Shown: positions 17,800-27,289 of the stretch, one piece after another | Layout of the letters: each line of letters begins with the position of its first letter | How positions within the stretch are numbered: the first letter of the stretch is position 1 | DNA from: Rhodobacteraceae bacterium LNNU 3342 | GTDB lineage: Bacteria; Pseudomonadota; Alphaproteobacteria; Rhodobacterales; Rhodobacteraceae | Assembly (NCBI GenBank): GCA_008711135.1 | Contig: VUAW01000005.1 | Coordinates: 62,001 to 126,000, forward strand | Length of the DNA: 64,000 nt | Reading direction: 5' to 3' | Program-made: the position numbers and the translations under genes | Notes under the pieces: generated by a model | The model's input: only the letters and a program-made list of their open reading frames with translations | The model's database searches: none | What the model was told of the DNA's origin: nothing

Positions 17800-20796
17800 T
17801 CAGATCCGGTCCAGCGCCGCACGCACCTTGGCCGCCAAGTCTTCAAGGCTGTAGGGCTTGGGCAGAAGATAGGGCGTCGTAGTGCCTTCAGGCAGGCCGT
17901 CACGGGCATAGCCGGTGGTGTAGAGGATGCGCAGCCCCGGATGCTTGCGCCGCGCGAGGTCAGCCAGTTCACGCCCCGACATTCCAGGCATTACCAGATC
18001 GGTGAACAGCAACGACACCGTCCGCTGGCTCAGCAAGTGGAGTGCGTCTGCCGGATGCGCGGCCTCAATCACCTCGTATCCCAGTTCGCGCAGCGCCTCC
18101 ACCGAAAGGACACGCACGCGTTCCTCATCCTCGACCACCAGAACCGTCTCGCCGGGGCGCGCCCGATGCTGCGGTCCCAGTTCCACGGGTTCGGGCTGCG
18201 CTTGCGGCTCTCCAGACTGGCGCGGAAGGTAGATGGCGACGGTCGTCCCGCCCCCGACCGAAGATTTGAGACGCACCGTTCCGCCCGATTGCTGCACGAA
18301 ACCATAGACCTGGCTCAGGCCAAGGCCGGTGCCCTTGCCAACCTCCTTGGTCGTGTAGAAAGGCTCGAACGCGCGGGCCATGACCTCTTCGCTCATGCCA
18401 AGGCCAGTGTCCGTGACCGCGACACGGACATAGTCGCCCGGCTGCAGCGCCAGTTCCCGCGACAGCGGACCCGCCACCGCCACGTTGCTTGTCTCCACCC
18501 GCAGCGTGCCGCCCGACGGCATCGCATCGCGCGCATTCACCGCAAGGTTCAGGATCGCATTTTCAAGCTGCCCCGGATCGGCGCGCAGGGTCCAGATAGC
18601 GTCGCCCAGAACGGTCTGAACGTGAATTGCCTCCCCCAGGGTGCGGGTCAGAAGTTCCGTCATCCCATCGATCAGCGCGTTCGGGTCGATGACCTCAGGG
18701 GCAAGCGACTGCTGGCGGGAAAAGGCAAGCAGCCGCTGCGTCAGCGCCGCCGCCCGCCGCGCCCCGTCAAGCGCCGCTTCGGCATAGCGGTCCACGTCGG
18801 TTTCCCCCTTGGCCAACCGCCGCCGCAAGAGGTTGATGCCACTGATGACCACCGCCAGCATGTTGTTGAAGTCATGCGCAATGCCGCCGGTCAGCGCGCC
18901 CACCGCCTCCATCTTCTGGACTTGGCGAAGCTGATCCTCGGCCTTGGAGCGTTCATAGACCTCGTCCAGCACGCGCTGTTCCAGTGTGGCGTTCAGACTT
19001 TGCAGCGCAGCCTCGGCCCGCCGACGCTCTGCCAGTTCGCGTTCCGCGGCTTCCAGCAGCCGCGCGTTATCCAGCGCGGTCGCCGTCTGGCCGGCAATGC
19101 CGGTGAGCATTTCCTCATGCTCGGGAAGAAAGCGGCCCGGCTCCCGGTGACCAAAGAGCAGCCCGCCTAGCACCATCCCGTTACGCGACCGCACCGGCAC
19201 CGCCAGATAGCTGCGCACCGGCAGATGCCCCTTGGGCATGCGCGATCCTTGGTCAACACGGGGGTCAGCGAACACATCGTCGGATCTAACCGCGCCCGCA
19301 CCATTCCAAGTCGGCTCGAACAGAGGGGTGATCCGCGGCTCGGGGAAGTGGGCGAAATGATCGCGCAGCGCGCCTGACAGCGCCGCCAGCCGATAGCGGT
19401 CCGGATTGCGTTCGTTGAAGAAGAAGCCGCCGAACTCTGCCCCCAGCAGTTCGGTGCAGGCGTCGGTCGCGATCTGGACGATCCGGTCGGCATCAAGCTC
19501 GGCGGCAATGGCCGCGCCGGAACTGTTCAGAACCGCCAGCTTGCGGGTTTCGCGCCGGATTGCTTCCTCGGCCTCGCGCGCCTCGGTCGCGTCGGCCATG
19601 GCGCCGATCAGCCCAAGGAAAGCGCCGTCCGCTGCTGTCCGCCGTTCGGCGGTCATGGTCATGATGCGGATATTGCCCCGGCTGTCGCGCATCCGGACCT
19701 CGATGCTTCCACCATCGGCCTGCATTTGGCGGAACGCGGTCAGATCTTCGGGCAGGATGCGGGCGTCGAGGCTCATGTCGCTGTGCGAGGTCAATCCAAG
19801 GAAACTCCGCAGCATGCGGTTCTTGAACAGGCAGTTTCCCTGCGCGTCGGACATCCACAGCATGACTGGCGCATCCTCGGCGACCCGGCGAAAGCGTTCC
19901 TCGCTTTCACGCAGGGCAAGTTCCACCCGCATCTGGTCGGTCACGTCGTGGCCCTGGGCAAAGACGCCGCTGATCGTGCCGTCTGCGGCCTGGATCGGCT
20001 GATAGATGAAATCGACGTAACGGGTTTCAGCCGTGTCCCCTGTGCCCACGTCCAGCCGCATCCCCTGCCCGACATAGGCCTCGCCGGTGCGGTAAACCTG
20101 ATCAAGCAGTTCAATGAAGCCCTGCGGTTCGACCTCTGGCAGCGCCTCGCGCACCGGGCGACCCAGAAGCTGCCGTTGACCGACAAGGCTGTAGAAGCTC
20201 TTGTTGACCATGGTGACGCGGTGATTGGGGCCGTTGACCAGCGCGATGAAGCTTGGCGCCTCATCGAACATGCGGTGCAGGCTTTCCCGTTCGGCCTGCA
20301 GGTCCTGTTCAGCCCGGACCTTGCCCGTGGTTTCAACCACGATCGCCATGACACCGGCAGGCTGGCCATGATCATCGGGGATAGGCGAATAATCAAGGTT
20401 CACCCAGACCTGTTCAGGCACACCATTGCGAAACAGTGTGAATTCCTGGTCGGAATAGGCGAGGGTTCCGCCCGCCAGCCCCACCTTCATGACGTGGTCG
20501 TTGAAATCCGCGACCTCGGGCCAGCCTTCGCGCACCTTTGCACCGAACAGCGCCGGGTGGCGGCCGCCGGCAAAGACGGAATACCCGTCGTTGTAGATCA
20601 TGATCCCGTCTTCGCCCCATAGCGTAACAATGGGAACGGGCGAACGCAGGATCATCCCGAGGGCCGTTCTCATGCTGGCGGGCCAGCCTTCGATCGGGCC
20701 AAGCGGCGTCCGGGACCAGTCGTATGCCGTGATCAGCCGCGCAGCTTCACCGCCGCCGGCCAGAAACGGATACGCATCCAACGGGGTCTCGAGCAT
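17800..20796 (-). CDS. Hybrid sensor histidine kinase (PAS-PAS-PAS-GAF-HisKA-HATPase-REC)
   Basis: A 998-residue soluble hybrid kinase. Three PAS domains cover roughly 55-415, a GAF domain 425-590, and a coiled coil leads to HisKA with the phospho-His in GGIAHDFNNML (about His641). ATP-lid motifs include NLAVNARDAMP and GTGLGLSQVYG, and a C-terminal receiver has FTDLVMPGMSG (about Asp933). The absence of membrane helices suggests a cytoplasmic signal such as redox, light or a metabolite. It precedes the GGDEF-EAL gene on the same strand, so it may influence c-di-GMP signalling. Confidence 0.88.
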   Translation of the reverse strand: MLETPLDAYPFLAGGGEAARLITAYDWSRTPLGPIEGWPASMRTALGMILRSPVPIVTLWGEDGIMIYNDGYSVFAGGRHPALFGAKVREGWPEVADFNDHVMKVGLAGGTLAYSDQEFTLFRNGVPEQVWVNLDYSPIPDDHGQPAGVMAIVVETTGKVRAEQDLQAERESLHRMFDEAPSFIALVNGPNHRVTMVNKSFYSLVGQRQLLGRPVREALPEVEPQGFIELLDQVYRTGEAYVGQGMRLDVGTGDTAETRYVDFIYQPIQAADGTISGVFAQGHDVTDQMRVELALRESEERFRRVAEDAPVMLWMSDAQGNCLFKNRMLRSFLGLTSHSDMSLDARILPEDLTAFRQMQADGGSIEVRMRDSRGNIRIMTMTAERRTAADGAFLGLIGAMADATEAREAEEAIRRETRKLAVLNSSGAAIAAELDADRIVQIATDACTELLGAEFGGFFFNERNPDRYRLAALSGALRDHFAHFPEPRITPLFEPTWNGAGAVRSDDVFADPRVDQGSRMPKGHLPVRSYLAVPVRSRNGMVLGGLLFGHREPGRFLPEHEEMLTGIAGQTATALDNARLLEAAERELAERRRAEAALQSLNATLEQRVLDEVYERSKAEDQLRQVQKMEAVGALTGGIAHDFNNMLAVVISGINLLRRRLAKGETDVDRYAEAALDGARRAAALTQRLLAFSRQQSLAPEVIDPNALIDGMTELLTRTLGEAIHVQTVLGDAIWTLRADPGQLENAILNLAVNARDAMPSGGTLRVETSNVAVAGPLSRELALQPGDYVRVAVTDTGLGMSEEVMARAFEPFYTTKEVGKGTGLGLSQVYGFVQQSGGTVRLKSSVGGGTTVAIYLPRQSGEPQAQPEPVELGPQHRARPGETVLVVEDEERVRVLSVEALRELGYEVIEAAHPADALHLLSQRTVSLLFTDLVMPGMSGRELADLARRKHPGLRILYTTGYARDGLPEGTTTPYLLPKPYSLEDLAAKVRAALDRI

Positions 20797-20972
20797 GCGC
20801 TTCTTCCTCGGCCTGCCCGCCTCTGGGTGGCTAGCGCTCCTTTTGCCAAGTTTTGTGACAGGGCGTCAAGGCAGCCATAGAACCGCGCCCTGAAAAACAC
20901 CGTCGCCGATCGTCCTTGCCGATATTGCCGAGCCGCTCCATCTTCACCCGCAGCGGATTGTCAGGGGACATC

Positions 20973-21887
20973 ATGAACTACATTCTGGTACTGGGCGGCC
21001 TTGTCGGGCTGTTTCTGGGGGGCGAATTTCTGGTGCGCGGCGCGGTCGGCATCGCGCGGCGGCTGGCGATCCCGCCGCTGCTGATCGGGCTGACGGTCGT
21101 GGGCTTCGGCACCTCGACGCCCGAGCTTCTGGTGTCGGTCGATGCCGCCCTGCGGGGCGTTCCGGGCATCGCGATCGGCAACGTCGTCGGGTCGAACATC
21201 GCGAACATCCTGCTGATCGTGGGCGTCTCGTCGCTGGTCTGGCCAATCCGGGTGCTGGCCGGCAGCATGACCCGCGACGTGGCGGTGATGATCCTCGCGC
21301 CGCTGCTGCTGGTGCCGATGTTCGCGACGGGCATGGTTGGGCGTCCGGCGGGGCTGCTGCTGGTGGCGGCGCTGGCCGGCTACCTGACCTGGGCCTACCT
21401 GCATCCCGGCCCCGACCCCGAGGAAACCGGTGCGCCGGTGCTTCCCGTCTGGAAGTCGCTGATCTGGGTCGCGGTGGGCCTTGCGGCGCTGATGGCAGGG
21501 GCGCGGTTCCTGGTGGATGGGGCGGTGGCGATCGCGCGGGAATTCGGCGCGTCCGAGGCATTCATCGGGCTGACCATCGTGGCCGTCGGCACCTCGCTGC
21601 CGGAACTTGCAACCTCGCTCATCGCGGCGCTGCGGCGGCATTCGGAGATCGCGATCGGCAACGTCGTCGGCTCGAATGTATTCAACATCCTTGGCATTCT
21701 TGGCCTGACGGCGGTCGTCGCGCCCGTCCCCGTGGAAGCGCGCTTCCTGAGCTTTGACCTGCCGTTCATGATCGGCGTGTCGATCCTGCTGGGGGTTCTG
21801 CTGCTGTGGCGCGGGGGCGTCGGGCGGATTGCCGGGGCGGCAATGCTGGCAGGATATGCCGCCTATGTCTGGGCGGCGCAGGGGTAG
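20973..21887 (+). CDS. CaCA-family sodium/calcium exchanger (YrbG-like)
   Basis: A 304-residue protein with about ten membrane helices and two inverted alpha repeats. The repeats carry GFGTSTPELLVS...GNVVGSNIANILLIVG and AVGTSLPELATS...GNVVGSNVFNILGILG; the GNVVGSN motifs hold the cation-binding Asn and the Glu in TPEL/LPEL coordinates calcium. AGGGGA precedes ATG 20973. It transports cations across the inner membrane; whether calcium, sodium or potassium is favoured cannot be read from sequence. Confidence 0.9.
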   Translation: MNYILVLGGLVGLFLGGEFLVRGAVGIARRLAIPPLLIGLTVVGFGTSTPELLVSVDAALRGVPGIAIGNVVGSNIANILLIVGVSSLVWPIRVLAGSMTRDVAVMILAPLLLVPMFATGMVGRPAGLLLVAALAGYLTWAYLHPGPDPEETGAPVLPVWKSLIWVAVGLAALMAGARFLVDGAVAIAREFGASEAFIGLTIVAVGTSLPELATSLIAALRRHSEIAIGNVVGSNVFNILGILGLTAVVAPVPVEARFLSFDLPFMIGVSILLGVLLLWRGGVGRIAGAAMLAGYAAYVWAAQG

Positions 21888-21911
21888 CGCCCGCCCCTTA
21901 CGGGCGGGCGC
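21887..21911. terminator. Bidirectional hairpin between convergent exchanger and uxaA
   Basis: A perfect 10-bp stem GCGCCCGCCC / GGGCGGGCGC with a 5-nt loop (CTTAC) starts at the stop codon of the exchanger gene and ends 7 bases before the uxaA stop. It could end transcription from both sides. Confidence 0.6.
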
Positions 21912-21917
21912 AGCGTG

Positions 21918-23420
21918 TCAAAGTACCGCGCCGATCTTCCACGGCACGAATTCATTGTCGCCATAGCCGAATTCTTCGGAACGGGTGCGCTGGCCCGAGG
22001 CCATGTCCAGCAGGGCGTCATAGATCCGCTGCCCCATCTCCTCGAGCGGGACGCCCTCCTCGACCACGACGCCGCAGTCGATGTCCATGTCTTCGGGCAT
22101 CGACCGGTAGAGCGCGCTGTTCGAGGCGAGCTTGATCGACGGCGCCGGTTTCGCGCCAAAGCACGAACCCCGGCCGGTGGTAAAGGCGATCAGGTTCGCC
22201 CCCGCCGCTACCTGCCCGGTCGCCGCGACTGGGTCATAGCCGGGGCTGTCCATATAGACGAACCCCGGCGTCCGGATCTGTTCGGCATAAGCGAACGCAC
22301 CTGCGAGCGGCGCAAGTCCGCCCTTGGCCACCGCGCCCAGCGACTTTTCCAGGATCGTGGTCAAACCGCCGCGCTTGTTCCCCGGGCTCGGGTTGTTGTC
22401 GAGCGAGGCGCCGTTCTTTTCGGCATAGTCGCGCCACCACTCGATCATCCCGGCGATCTTTTCCGCCGTTTCGGGCGCGGCCCGTGCCATCAGCAGATGT
22501 TCGGCACCAAAAATTTCGGGCGTTTCCGAGAGGATCGAGGTGCCGCCGGCAGCAACAAGCATGTCGCTTGCCACACCCAGCGCCGGGTTGGCGGTGATGC
22601 CGGAAAATCCGTCCGACCCGCCGCACTGCATGCCCAGCACCAGCTTGGAAACCGGCAGCTCCTCACGCACGTCACGGCTGGCTGCGGCAGCGATCGGCTC
22701 CAGCAGTTCCAGCGCGCGACGCACCGCCGAGGCCGAACCGCCGACTTCCTGGATGTTGAAGGTACCGAAGCGTTCCCGCGTCCAGTCGTCCCGCTTGTAG
22801 AGCGTCAACTGGTTGACCTCGCACCCGAGCCCAACGATCAGCACGCCGCCAAAGTTCGGGTGGTCGCGATAGCCCTTCAGCACCCGCACCAGCGCGTCGA
22901 ACCCTTCGCCAGAGCTTGCCATGCCGCAGCCTTGGTCGTGGACGATGGGCGTGAACCCGTCGATGCCCGGGTATTTCGGCAACAGCACCCGGTTGGCTTG
23001 ATCCGCGATCGCGCCGCAGACGGTGCTGGAACAGTTTACCGAAGCGATGATGCCAATGTAGTTGCGCGTACCGGCGCGCCCGTCGGGACGGGCATAGCCC
23101 ATGAAGGTGCGACGGGCCGGGGGCTCACGCATGACGCCGGTCTGCTGCGACTCAGTCGAGTGGGTATCGGACATGCCGCAGTTATGGACATGGACATGAT
23201 CCCCGGGCGCGACCGGGGCTGTGGCCACGGCCATGACCTGCCCGTACTTCACCACGGCCTCGCCCACCGCGATGGGGCGGATGGCGAACTTGTGGCCAAG
23301 CGGCACATCCTGCGACAGTGTCACGCCTTGTTGCACCTCGCCCGCCGCAAGAGGGCGGAGCGCGATCGCGATGTTGTCCGCGGCATTCAGGTGCATGCTT
23401 TCAGGACGGTTGGCGGACAT
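21918..23420 (-). CDS. uxaA: Altronate dehydratase
   Basis: A 500-residue enzyme with an N-terminal SAF domain (about 1-100) and a C-terminal dehydratase domain, the usual fused layout. Visible family segments are GYARPDGRAGTRNYIGI, VHDQGCGM, GLGCEVNQ, MQCGGSDGFSG and TTGRGSCFGAKPAPSIK; the Cys residues in these fit an iron-dependent dehydratase. It converts D-altronate to KDG. Its start lies 3 bases after the UxaB-like gene, so the two are co-transcribed. Confidence 0.95.
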   Translation of the reverse strand: MSANRPESMHLNAADNIAIALRPLAAGEVQQGVTLSQDVPLGHKFAIRPIAVGEAVVKYGQVMAVATAPVAPGDHVHVHNCGMSDTHSTESQQTGVMREPPARRTFMGYARPDGRAGTRNYIGIIASVNCSSTVCGAIADQANRVLLPKYPGIDGFTPIVHDQGCGMASSGEGFDALVRVLKGYRDHPNFGGVLIVGLGCEVNQLTLYKRDDWTRERFGTFNIQEVGGSASAVRRALELLEPIAAAASRDVREELPVSKLVLGMQCGGSDGFSGITANPALGVASDMLVAAGGTSILSETPEIFGAEHLLMARAAPETAEKIAGMIEWWRDYAEKNGASLDNNPSPGNKRGGLTTILEKSLGAVAKGGLAPLAGAFAYAEQIRTPGFVYMDSPGYDPVAATGQVAAGANLIAFTTGRGSCFGAKPAPSIKLASNSALYRSMPEDMDIDCGVVVEEGVPLEEMGQRIYDALLDMASGQRTRSEEFGYGDNEFVPWKIGAVL

Positions 23421-23422
23421 GA

Positions 23423-24520
23423 TCAGGCCCTTTCCACGATGGCGTTCAGCCGGGGCATCGCCGGCCCGTCATTCCCCACCCACGCGATGAAGGCGCCGAT
23501 GCGGCGTTCGACCTTTTGCGCGTGGTTCTGGGCGATATCGCTCAGCCGGTGGTCGAGGAACGGGTTCATGAACCGCTCCATCGTCGTTGCGATGTAATCC
23601 TGTGCGGCATCGCCACGTCCCTTGTGGGCAAAGCCCGGCAGGACTTCTTCATTCAGGATGGCATCAAGCTCGGCGCGGCTCTCGCCCTCCATCATCTGGC
23701 GGACGAAGGTGTCGGGGTTTGCCCCTTGCCGTTGCCAGATGTCAACCAGCGAGCTGTGCCCGAGGTTCAGGATATGCAGCTTCAGTCGCTCGATTTCCTC
23801 CAGATCAGGGACGATCTGGATGCAGGAATGGCTCGTCGGCGCCTGAAGGCCCGGCTGTGCCTCGATCGCCCAAAGGGCGTAGGGCTCGGCCACGGCGCCC
23901 GCGGGTTCCAGAGGTTCCGACACGATGCGGTCCACAAGGCTGTTCGCCCAGACAAGCCCGGCCAGCCAGTCGATCAGCGCCTGATCCACGCCCAGGTCCT
24001 GCGCGATCTCCAGCACCCGCGCTCGAAGGACGTGACCGTTTTCCGGCACCAGTTCCATCGGCATCACCGTCACCGGCGCGGCCCCGGCCCGGAAGCGTGC
24101 CGCCAACAGGTGGAACAGCTTGGCTGGATAGCTTTGCCCTTGCGAGGGTTCGGGCAGCCGGTCATCAGGACGCGGTGCATACCCGGCGTCGCCGGTGTTC
24201 GACAGGATGAACTCCGCCTCCTCGACCACGACGCGGGTGACTTCGTCCCAGTCGGTGGCGGTAGAGAGCGTCCGCTTGACGCTGGTCACGCGGCGTTCCT
24301 CATCCAGCTGCTGCCCGTCAAGGATGCCACGCACCCGGACCGGATAGCCTTCTGGCGCGGCCAGCGCCGCAAGCCGCCCGGCGCGTGACGCATCACCTGA
24401 AGATTGCACAACGGTCACGCCGACCGGCGGCGCACCTTCGGACAGGAACAGGTCGGCGTGGGCTTGCAGGAACCGGCTGGTGCCGAACTGAACAACGGGG
24501 GTTTTCACAGGCTCAGACAC
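23423..24520 (-). CDS. uxaB: Mannitol-dehydrogenase-family reductase, probable tagaturonate reductase
   Basis: A 365-residue member of the polyol long-chain dehydrogenase family. VVQFGTSRFLQAHADLFL at the N-terminus forms the cofactor fold and KLHILNLGHSSL carries the catalytic Lys-Asn-His pattern. In the galacturonate pathway this enzyme reduces D-tagaturonate to D-altronate for UxaA, encoded next. The protein is shorter than the roughly 480 residues of enterobacterial UxaB, so the exact substrate is inferred from context. It overlaps the zinc dehydrogenase gene by 8 bases. Confidence 0.82.
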   Translation of the reverse strand: MSEPVKTPVVQFGTSRFLQAHADLFLSEGAPPVGVTVVQSSGDASRAGRLAALAAPEGYPVRVRGILDGQQLDEERRVTSVKRTLSTATDWDEVTRVVVEEAEFILSNTGDAGYAPRPDDRLPEPSQGQSYPAKLFHLLAARFRAGAAPVTVMPMELVPENGHVLRARVLEIAQDLGVDQALIDWLAGLVWANSLVDRIVSEPLEPAGAVAEPYALWAIEAQPGLQAPTSHSCIQIVPDLEEIERLKLHILNLGHSSLVDIWQRQGANPDTFVRQMMEGESRAELDAILNEEVLPGFAHKGRGDAAQDYIATTMERFMNPFLDHRLSDIAQNHAQKVERRIGAFIAWVGNDGPAMPRLNAIVERA

Positions 24521-25505
24521 GGATGATCGCCTTTACAAGGGTGCCACGGTCACCGGCCCAGGCCGGCAGGTTGGAAACCGCATCTTCGAAAGTGGTTTCA
24601 TGCGTTGCCAGCGCCTCCACCGGCACACGGCCGTCGCGGATGCAGGCCATCACATGTTCGAAGTCCTCTTTCAGCGCGTTGCGGCTGGCAATCAGCGTCG
24701 TCTCGCGCTTGTGGAATTCCGGATCGGCAAAGACGAGATCCGCCTTCACCACCGACAGCAGGACATAGGACCCGCCATGGGCCAGCCACTGCAGCCCCGC
24801 ATTCATGGCGTGAATGTTGCCCGTCGCGTCAAAGACTGTCTCGTAAGCGGCGTGCGCTTCCTGCCCCACGAGTTCGGTGCGCGCCGGCGGCAGGATCGAC
24901 CTGGCAAGATCAAGCCGCGCCTGCGAGGTATCGCGCAGCGTCACCTCTGCCCCTTCGATTGCGGCAAAAAGCGCGGCGCCAAGGCCGATCGGGCCTGCCC
25001 CGACGATAAGAGCCGACGAGCCCGGTCGGATGCGCGCGCGGCGAACCCCGTGCGCCCCGATGGCAAGGAATTCAACCATGGCCGCAGCCTGGTCGGTCAG
25101 ACCCGTCGCCGGGTACAGGTTTTCCTGCGGCACGACGATTTCCTCGCACATGCCGCCGTCGGTATGAACGCCCAGCACAGCGATATTCTCGCAGCAGTTC
25201 GGCTTGCCGATGGTGCAGGCATGGCAGGTGCCGCAGGTCAGGTAGGGGTTCACCACGACCAGATCGCCTTCTGCGATGCGCCCGTCCACGGACGCCTCCA
25301 TCGCGCGGCCGGAAAGCTCATGCCCCATGACGCGCGGATAGCTCAGGAACGGCTGGTGACCGCCGTAGATGTGGTAATCGGTCCCGCAGATGCCGATGTG
25401 CCCGATCCGGACGCGCACGGCACCGGGGCGCGACTCGGGCCGGGGGCGGCTTGCCAGTTCAAGGGTGCCAGGTTCCTGGCAAACCAGGACTTTCATTTCG
25501 GTCAT
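24513..25505 (-). CDS. Zinc-dependent alcohol dehydrogenase, LgoD-like (L-galactonate/idonate type)
   Basis: A 330-residue medium-chain dehydrogenase. The catalytic zinc site is CGTDYHIYGGH plus GHELSG, the structural zinc site is CGTCHACTIGKPNCC, and the cofactor motif is VGAGPIGLGAAL. Placement in an operon with UxaB and UxaA suggests oxidation of L-galactonate (or a related aldonate) to tagaturonate, as LgoD does in E. coli; this is inference. GGAG precedes the ATG at 25505, chosen over 25553 because the longer form overlaps the operator. Confidence 0.8.
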   Translation of the reverse strand: MTEMKVLVCQEPGTLELASRPRPESRPGAVRVRIGHIGICGTDYHIYGGHQPFLSYPRVMGHELSGRAMEASVDGRIAEGDLVVVNPYLTCGTCHACTIGKPNCCENIAVLGVHTDGGMCEEIVVPQENLYPATGLTDQAAAMVEFLAIGAHGVRRARIRPGSSALIVGAGPIGLGAALFAAIEGAEVTLRDTSQARLDLARSILPPARTELVGQEAHAAYETVFDATGNIHAMNAGLQWLAHGGSYVLLSVVKADLVFADPEFHKRETTLIASRNALKEDFEHVMACIRDGRVPVEALATHETTFEDAVSNLPAWAGDRGTLVKAIIRV

Positions 25506-25547
25506 TGCTGTCTCCGTTCGTCTGTGGTTTTTTATTGATAAAAGACC

Positions 25548-25565
25548 AAACATGTCAAAATGTTT
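25548..25565. promoter_or_regulatory. Palindromic operator candidate before uxaB-uxaA operon and gntR
   Basis: AAACAT-N6-ATGTTT is a perfect inverted repeat in the 80-base divergent region. It has the same 6-6-6 layout as the uxaC operator but a different half-site, matching a distinct GntR regulator. The nearby TTTTTTATTGATAAAAGA stretch is unusually A/T-rich for this genome and probably holds promoter elements. Confidence 0.6.
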
Positions 25566-25585
25566 TTAAACAGACCGAGGAACCG

Positions 25586-26485
25586 ATGGCCCGCGACACC
25601 AAAGTCTTCAAGGACGTGACGAACCGGCTTCTGTCCCATCTTCAGGGGTTGACGCCGGGCGCGGAACTGGGGTCTGAGGCGACGCTGGCAGCGGCGCTGG
25701 GGGCCAGTCGGACGACAGTGCGCTCGGCGCTGTCGCATATGGCGCAAGCAGGGATCATTGACTGGTCCGGCCGGGACAAGCGCCTCGCCCGCCAGCCGCG
25801 CCGTGACGACTTCTTCAGCCTTGATGAAACCCGGCCCACGGCAGAGCGGATTGAGGAGGCCTTCCTCCACTGGATCCTGCAGGGCGACGTCGCCCCCGGC
25901 ACCACCTTGAACGAAGCCGAACTTTCCCGGCGCTATGACGTTCCCGCCGCTGCAGTGCGCGAGTTCCTGATCCGGTTCGAGCCCTTCGGCCTGATCGAAA
26001 AGCGCCCGAACCGGCATTGGGTGCTGAAGGGCTTCACCCGAAGCTTCGCGCAGGAAATGTTCGACGTGCGCGAGATGTACGAGTCCCATGCGCTCGACCG
26101 GCTTCTGGCGCTGCCCGCCGAGTCGCCGATTCGGCAGGCACTAAGGGAGATAGACGCAGAACACCGGGCACTGCTGAAGGCCGAGGATGCCGCAATGCTG
26201 TCCTTTCCCGCGCTTGACGCAAGGTTCCATCGGCTGCTGCTCAGCGCGGCCTGCAACCGCTTCATCGACAATTTCGGCCAGACGATCTCGATCATCGTCC
26301 ATTACCACTATCGCTGGAACAAGAAGGACGAAACGCTTCGGAACCGGAAGGCAGCCGAAGAACATCTGCGCATTCTGGCCGCGCTTGAGAACGGCACCGC
26401 CGCCGAGGCCCGTGATGCGCTGGCCGCCCATCTTGCCACGGCGCGGGACACGCTGATGCGGTCAGTCCCTTGGGCGGGTGCTTGA
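25586..26485 (+). CDS. GntR/FCD regulator with two tandem winged-helix domains
   Basis: A 299-residue protein. A first winged helix spans about residues 10-68 (LGSEATLAAALGASRTTVRSAL) and a second, about 85-150 (TLNEAELSRRYDVPAAAVREFL), before an FCD domain (160-290, with ALDARFHRLLLSAACN). Ordinary FCD regulators have only one DNA-binding domain. AGGA lies 6 bases before the ATG at 25586. Divergent from the uxaB-uxaA operon, it is the likely regulator of that operon through the AAACAT palindrome. Confidence 0.85.
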   Translation: MARDTKVFKDVTNRLLSHLQGLTPGAELGSEATLAAALGASRTTVRSALSHMAQAGIIDWSGRDKRLARQPRRDDFFSLDETRPTAERIEEAFLHWILQGDVAPGTTLNEAELSRRYDVPAAAVREFLIRFEPFGLIEKRPNRHWVLKGFTRSFAQEMFDVREMYESHALDRLLALPAESPIRQALREIDAEHRALLKAEDAAMLSFPALDARFHRLLLSAACNRFIDNFGQTISIIVHYHYRWNKKDETLRNRKAAEEHLRILAALENGTAAEARDALAAHLATARDTLMRSVPWAGA

Positions 26486-26513
26486 CAATCCGCCTGGTCC
26501 TGCGCCAGAAGTC

Positions 26514-26532
26514 TGGTCCAATGGTAGGACCA
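26514..26532. promoter_or_regulatory. GntR/FCD operator candidate before the second TRAP operon
   Basis: TGGTCC-N7-GGACCA is a perfect inverted repeat, and its right part holds TGGT-N3-ACCA, the classic core recognised by FCD regulators such as FadR and LldR. A TTGACA hexamer at 26482 lies just upstream. The site is 20 bases before the regulator's ATG, which suggests autoregulation. Confidence 0.65.
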
Positions 26533-26551
26533 AACTGCGGAGGAGGCAGCC

Positions 26552-27289
26552 ATGGTCGGCAAGTCCGCAGTGGAAGACGTACTTGAACAGCTTCGACAGG
26601 AAATCGTCGAACATTATGCCGTGGGCGACGTGCTTCCCAACGAACGGGAGCTGGCCGAACGCTTTGGCGTCGCCCGCAACACCATCCGCGAAACGATGAT
26701 CCACCTTGAAGCGTTCCGGCTGATCGAAAAGACCCGGCGCGGCGCCAAAGTCCGCAAGCCGGGCTTTGACTGCATGTTCGAGGCAATGGCGCTGCACTTC
26801 GATCGGTCGGCTCGAACCTTTGCCGAAGTTCTGGACTTTCGCCGCATCATCGAAACCGGCGCTGCCCCCTCGATGGTGGTAGAGGCCACTGACGACGACA
26901 TCGCCCGGCTGGAGGAGGCCAACGCCGGCCTGCGCCGCGCCCTGACCGCGGCCGAAGCGGCAGCGGCCGATTTCGCCTTTCACCTGAACCTCCTCCGCGC
27001 CACGCACAACTCGGTGCTCTGCCGCCTGTACGAGGCGATGGCTACCCCGCTGAAGTTCTATCTCGAGGTCGGGAAGACACGTGCCCCGGCCACTGAGACC
27101 GCGATGGAACAGCATGCCGCCATCATCGACGCCCTGCGCGCACGGGATGTTGCGGAGCTGACCGCCGCGCTGCATCGCCATTTTGACCATTCGGGCAAGG
27201 TGCTCGCGTCCCACCGGGACGAAGACACGCCCGACGCACCGCCGGCCGCGCCGGTATCCAAGACCTCAAGGGAGGAATTTTCAGCATGA
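26552..27289 (+). CDS. GntR/FCD regulator of the second TRAP operon
   Basis: A 245-residue regulator: a winged helix near residues 10-72 (LPNERELAERFGVARNTIRETM) and an FCD domain after it (DFRRIIETGAAPSMV, FAFHLNLLRATHNSVL, MEQHAAIIDAL). GGAGGAGGC-like sequence precedes the ATG. Its stop overlaps the next gene by 4 bases, so regulator and transporter are made together. The last 25 residues are Pro/Ala-rich and look disordered. Confidence 0.9.
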   Translation: MVGKSAVEDVLEQLRQEIVEHYAVGDVLPNERELAERFGVARNTIRETMIHLEAFRLIEKTRRGAKVRKPGFDCMFEAMALHFDRSARTFAEVLDFRRIIETGAAPSMVVEATDDDIARLEEANAGLRRALTAAEAAAADFAFHLNLLRATHNSVLCRLYEAMATPLKFYLEVGKTRAPATETAMEQHAAIIDALRARDVAELTAALHRHFDHSGKVLASHRDEDTPDAPPAAPVSKTSREEFSA

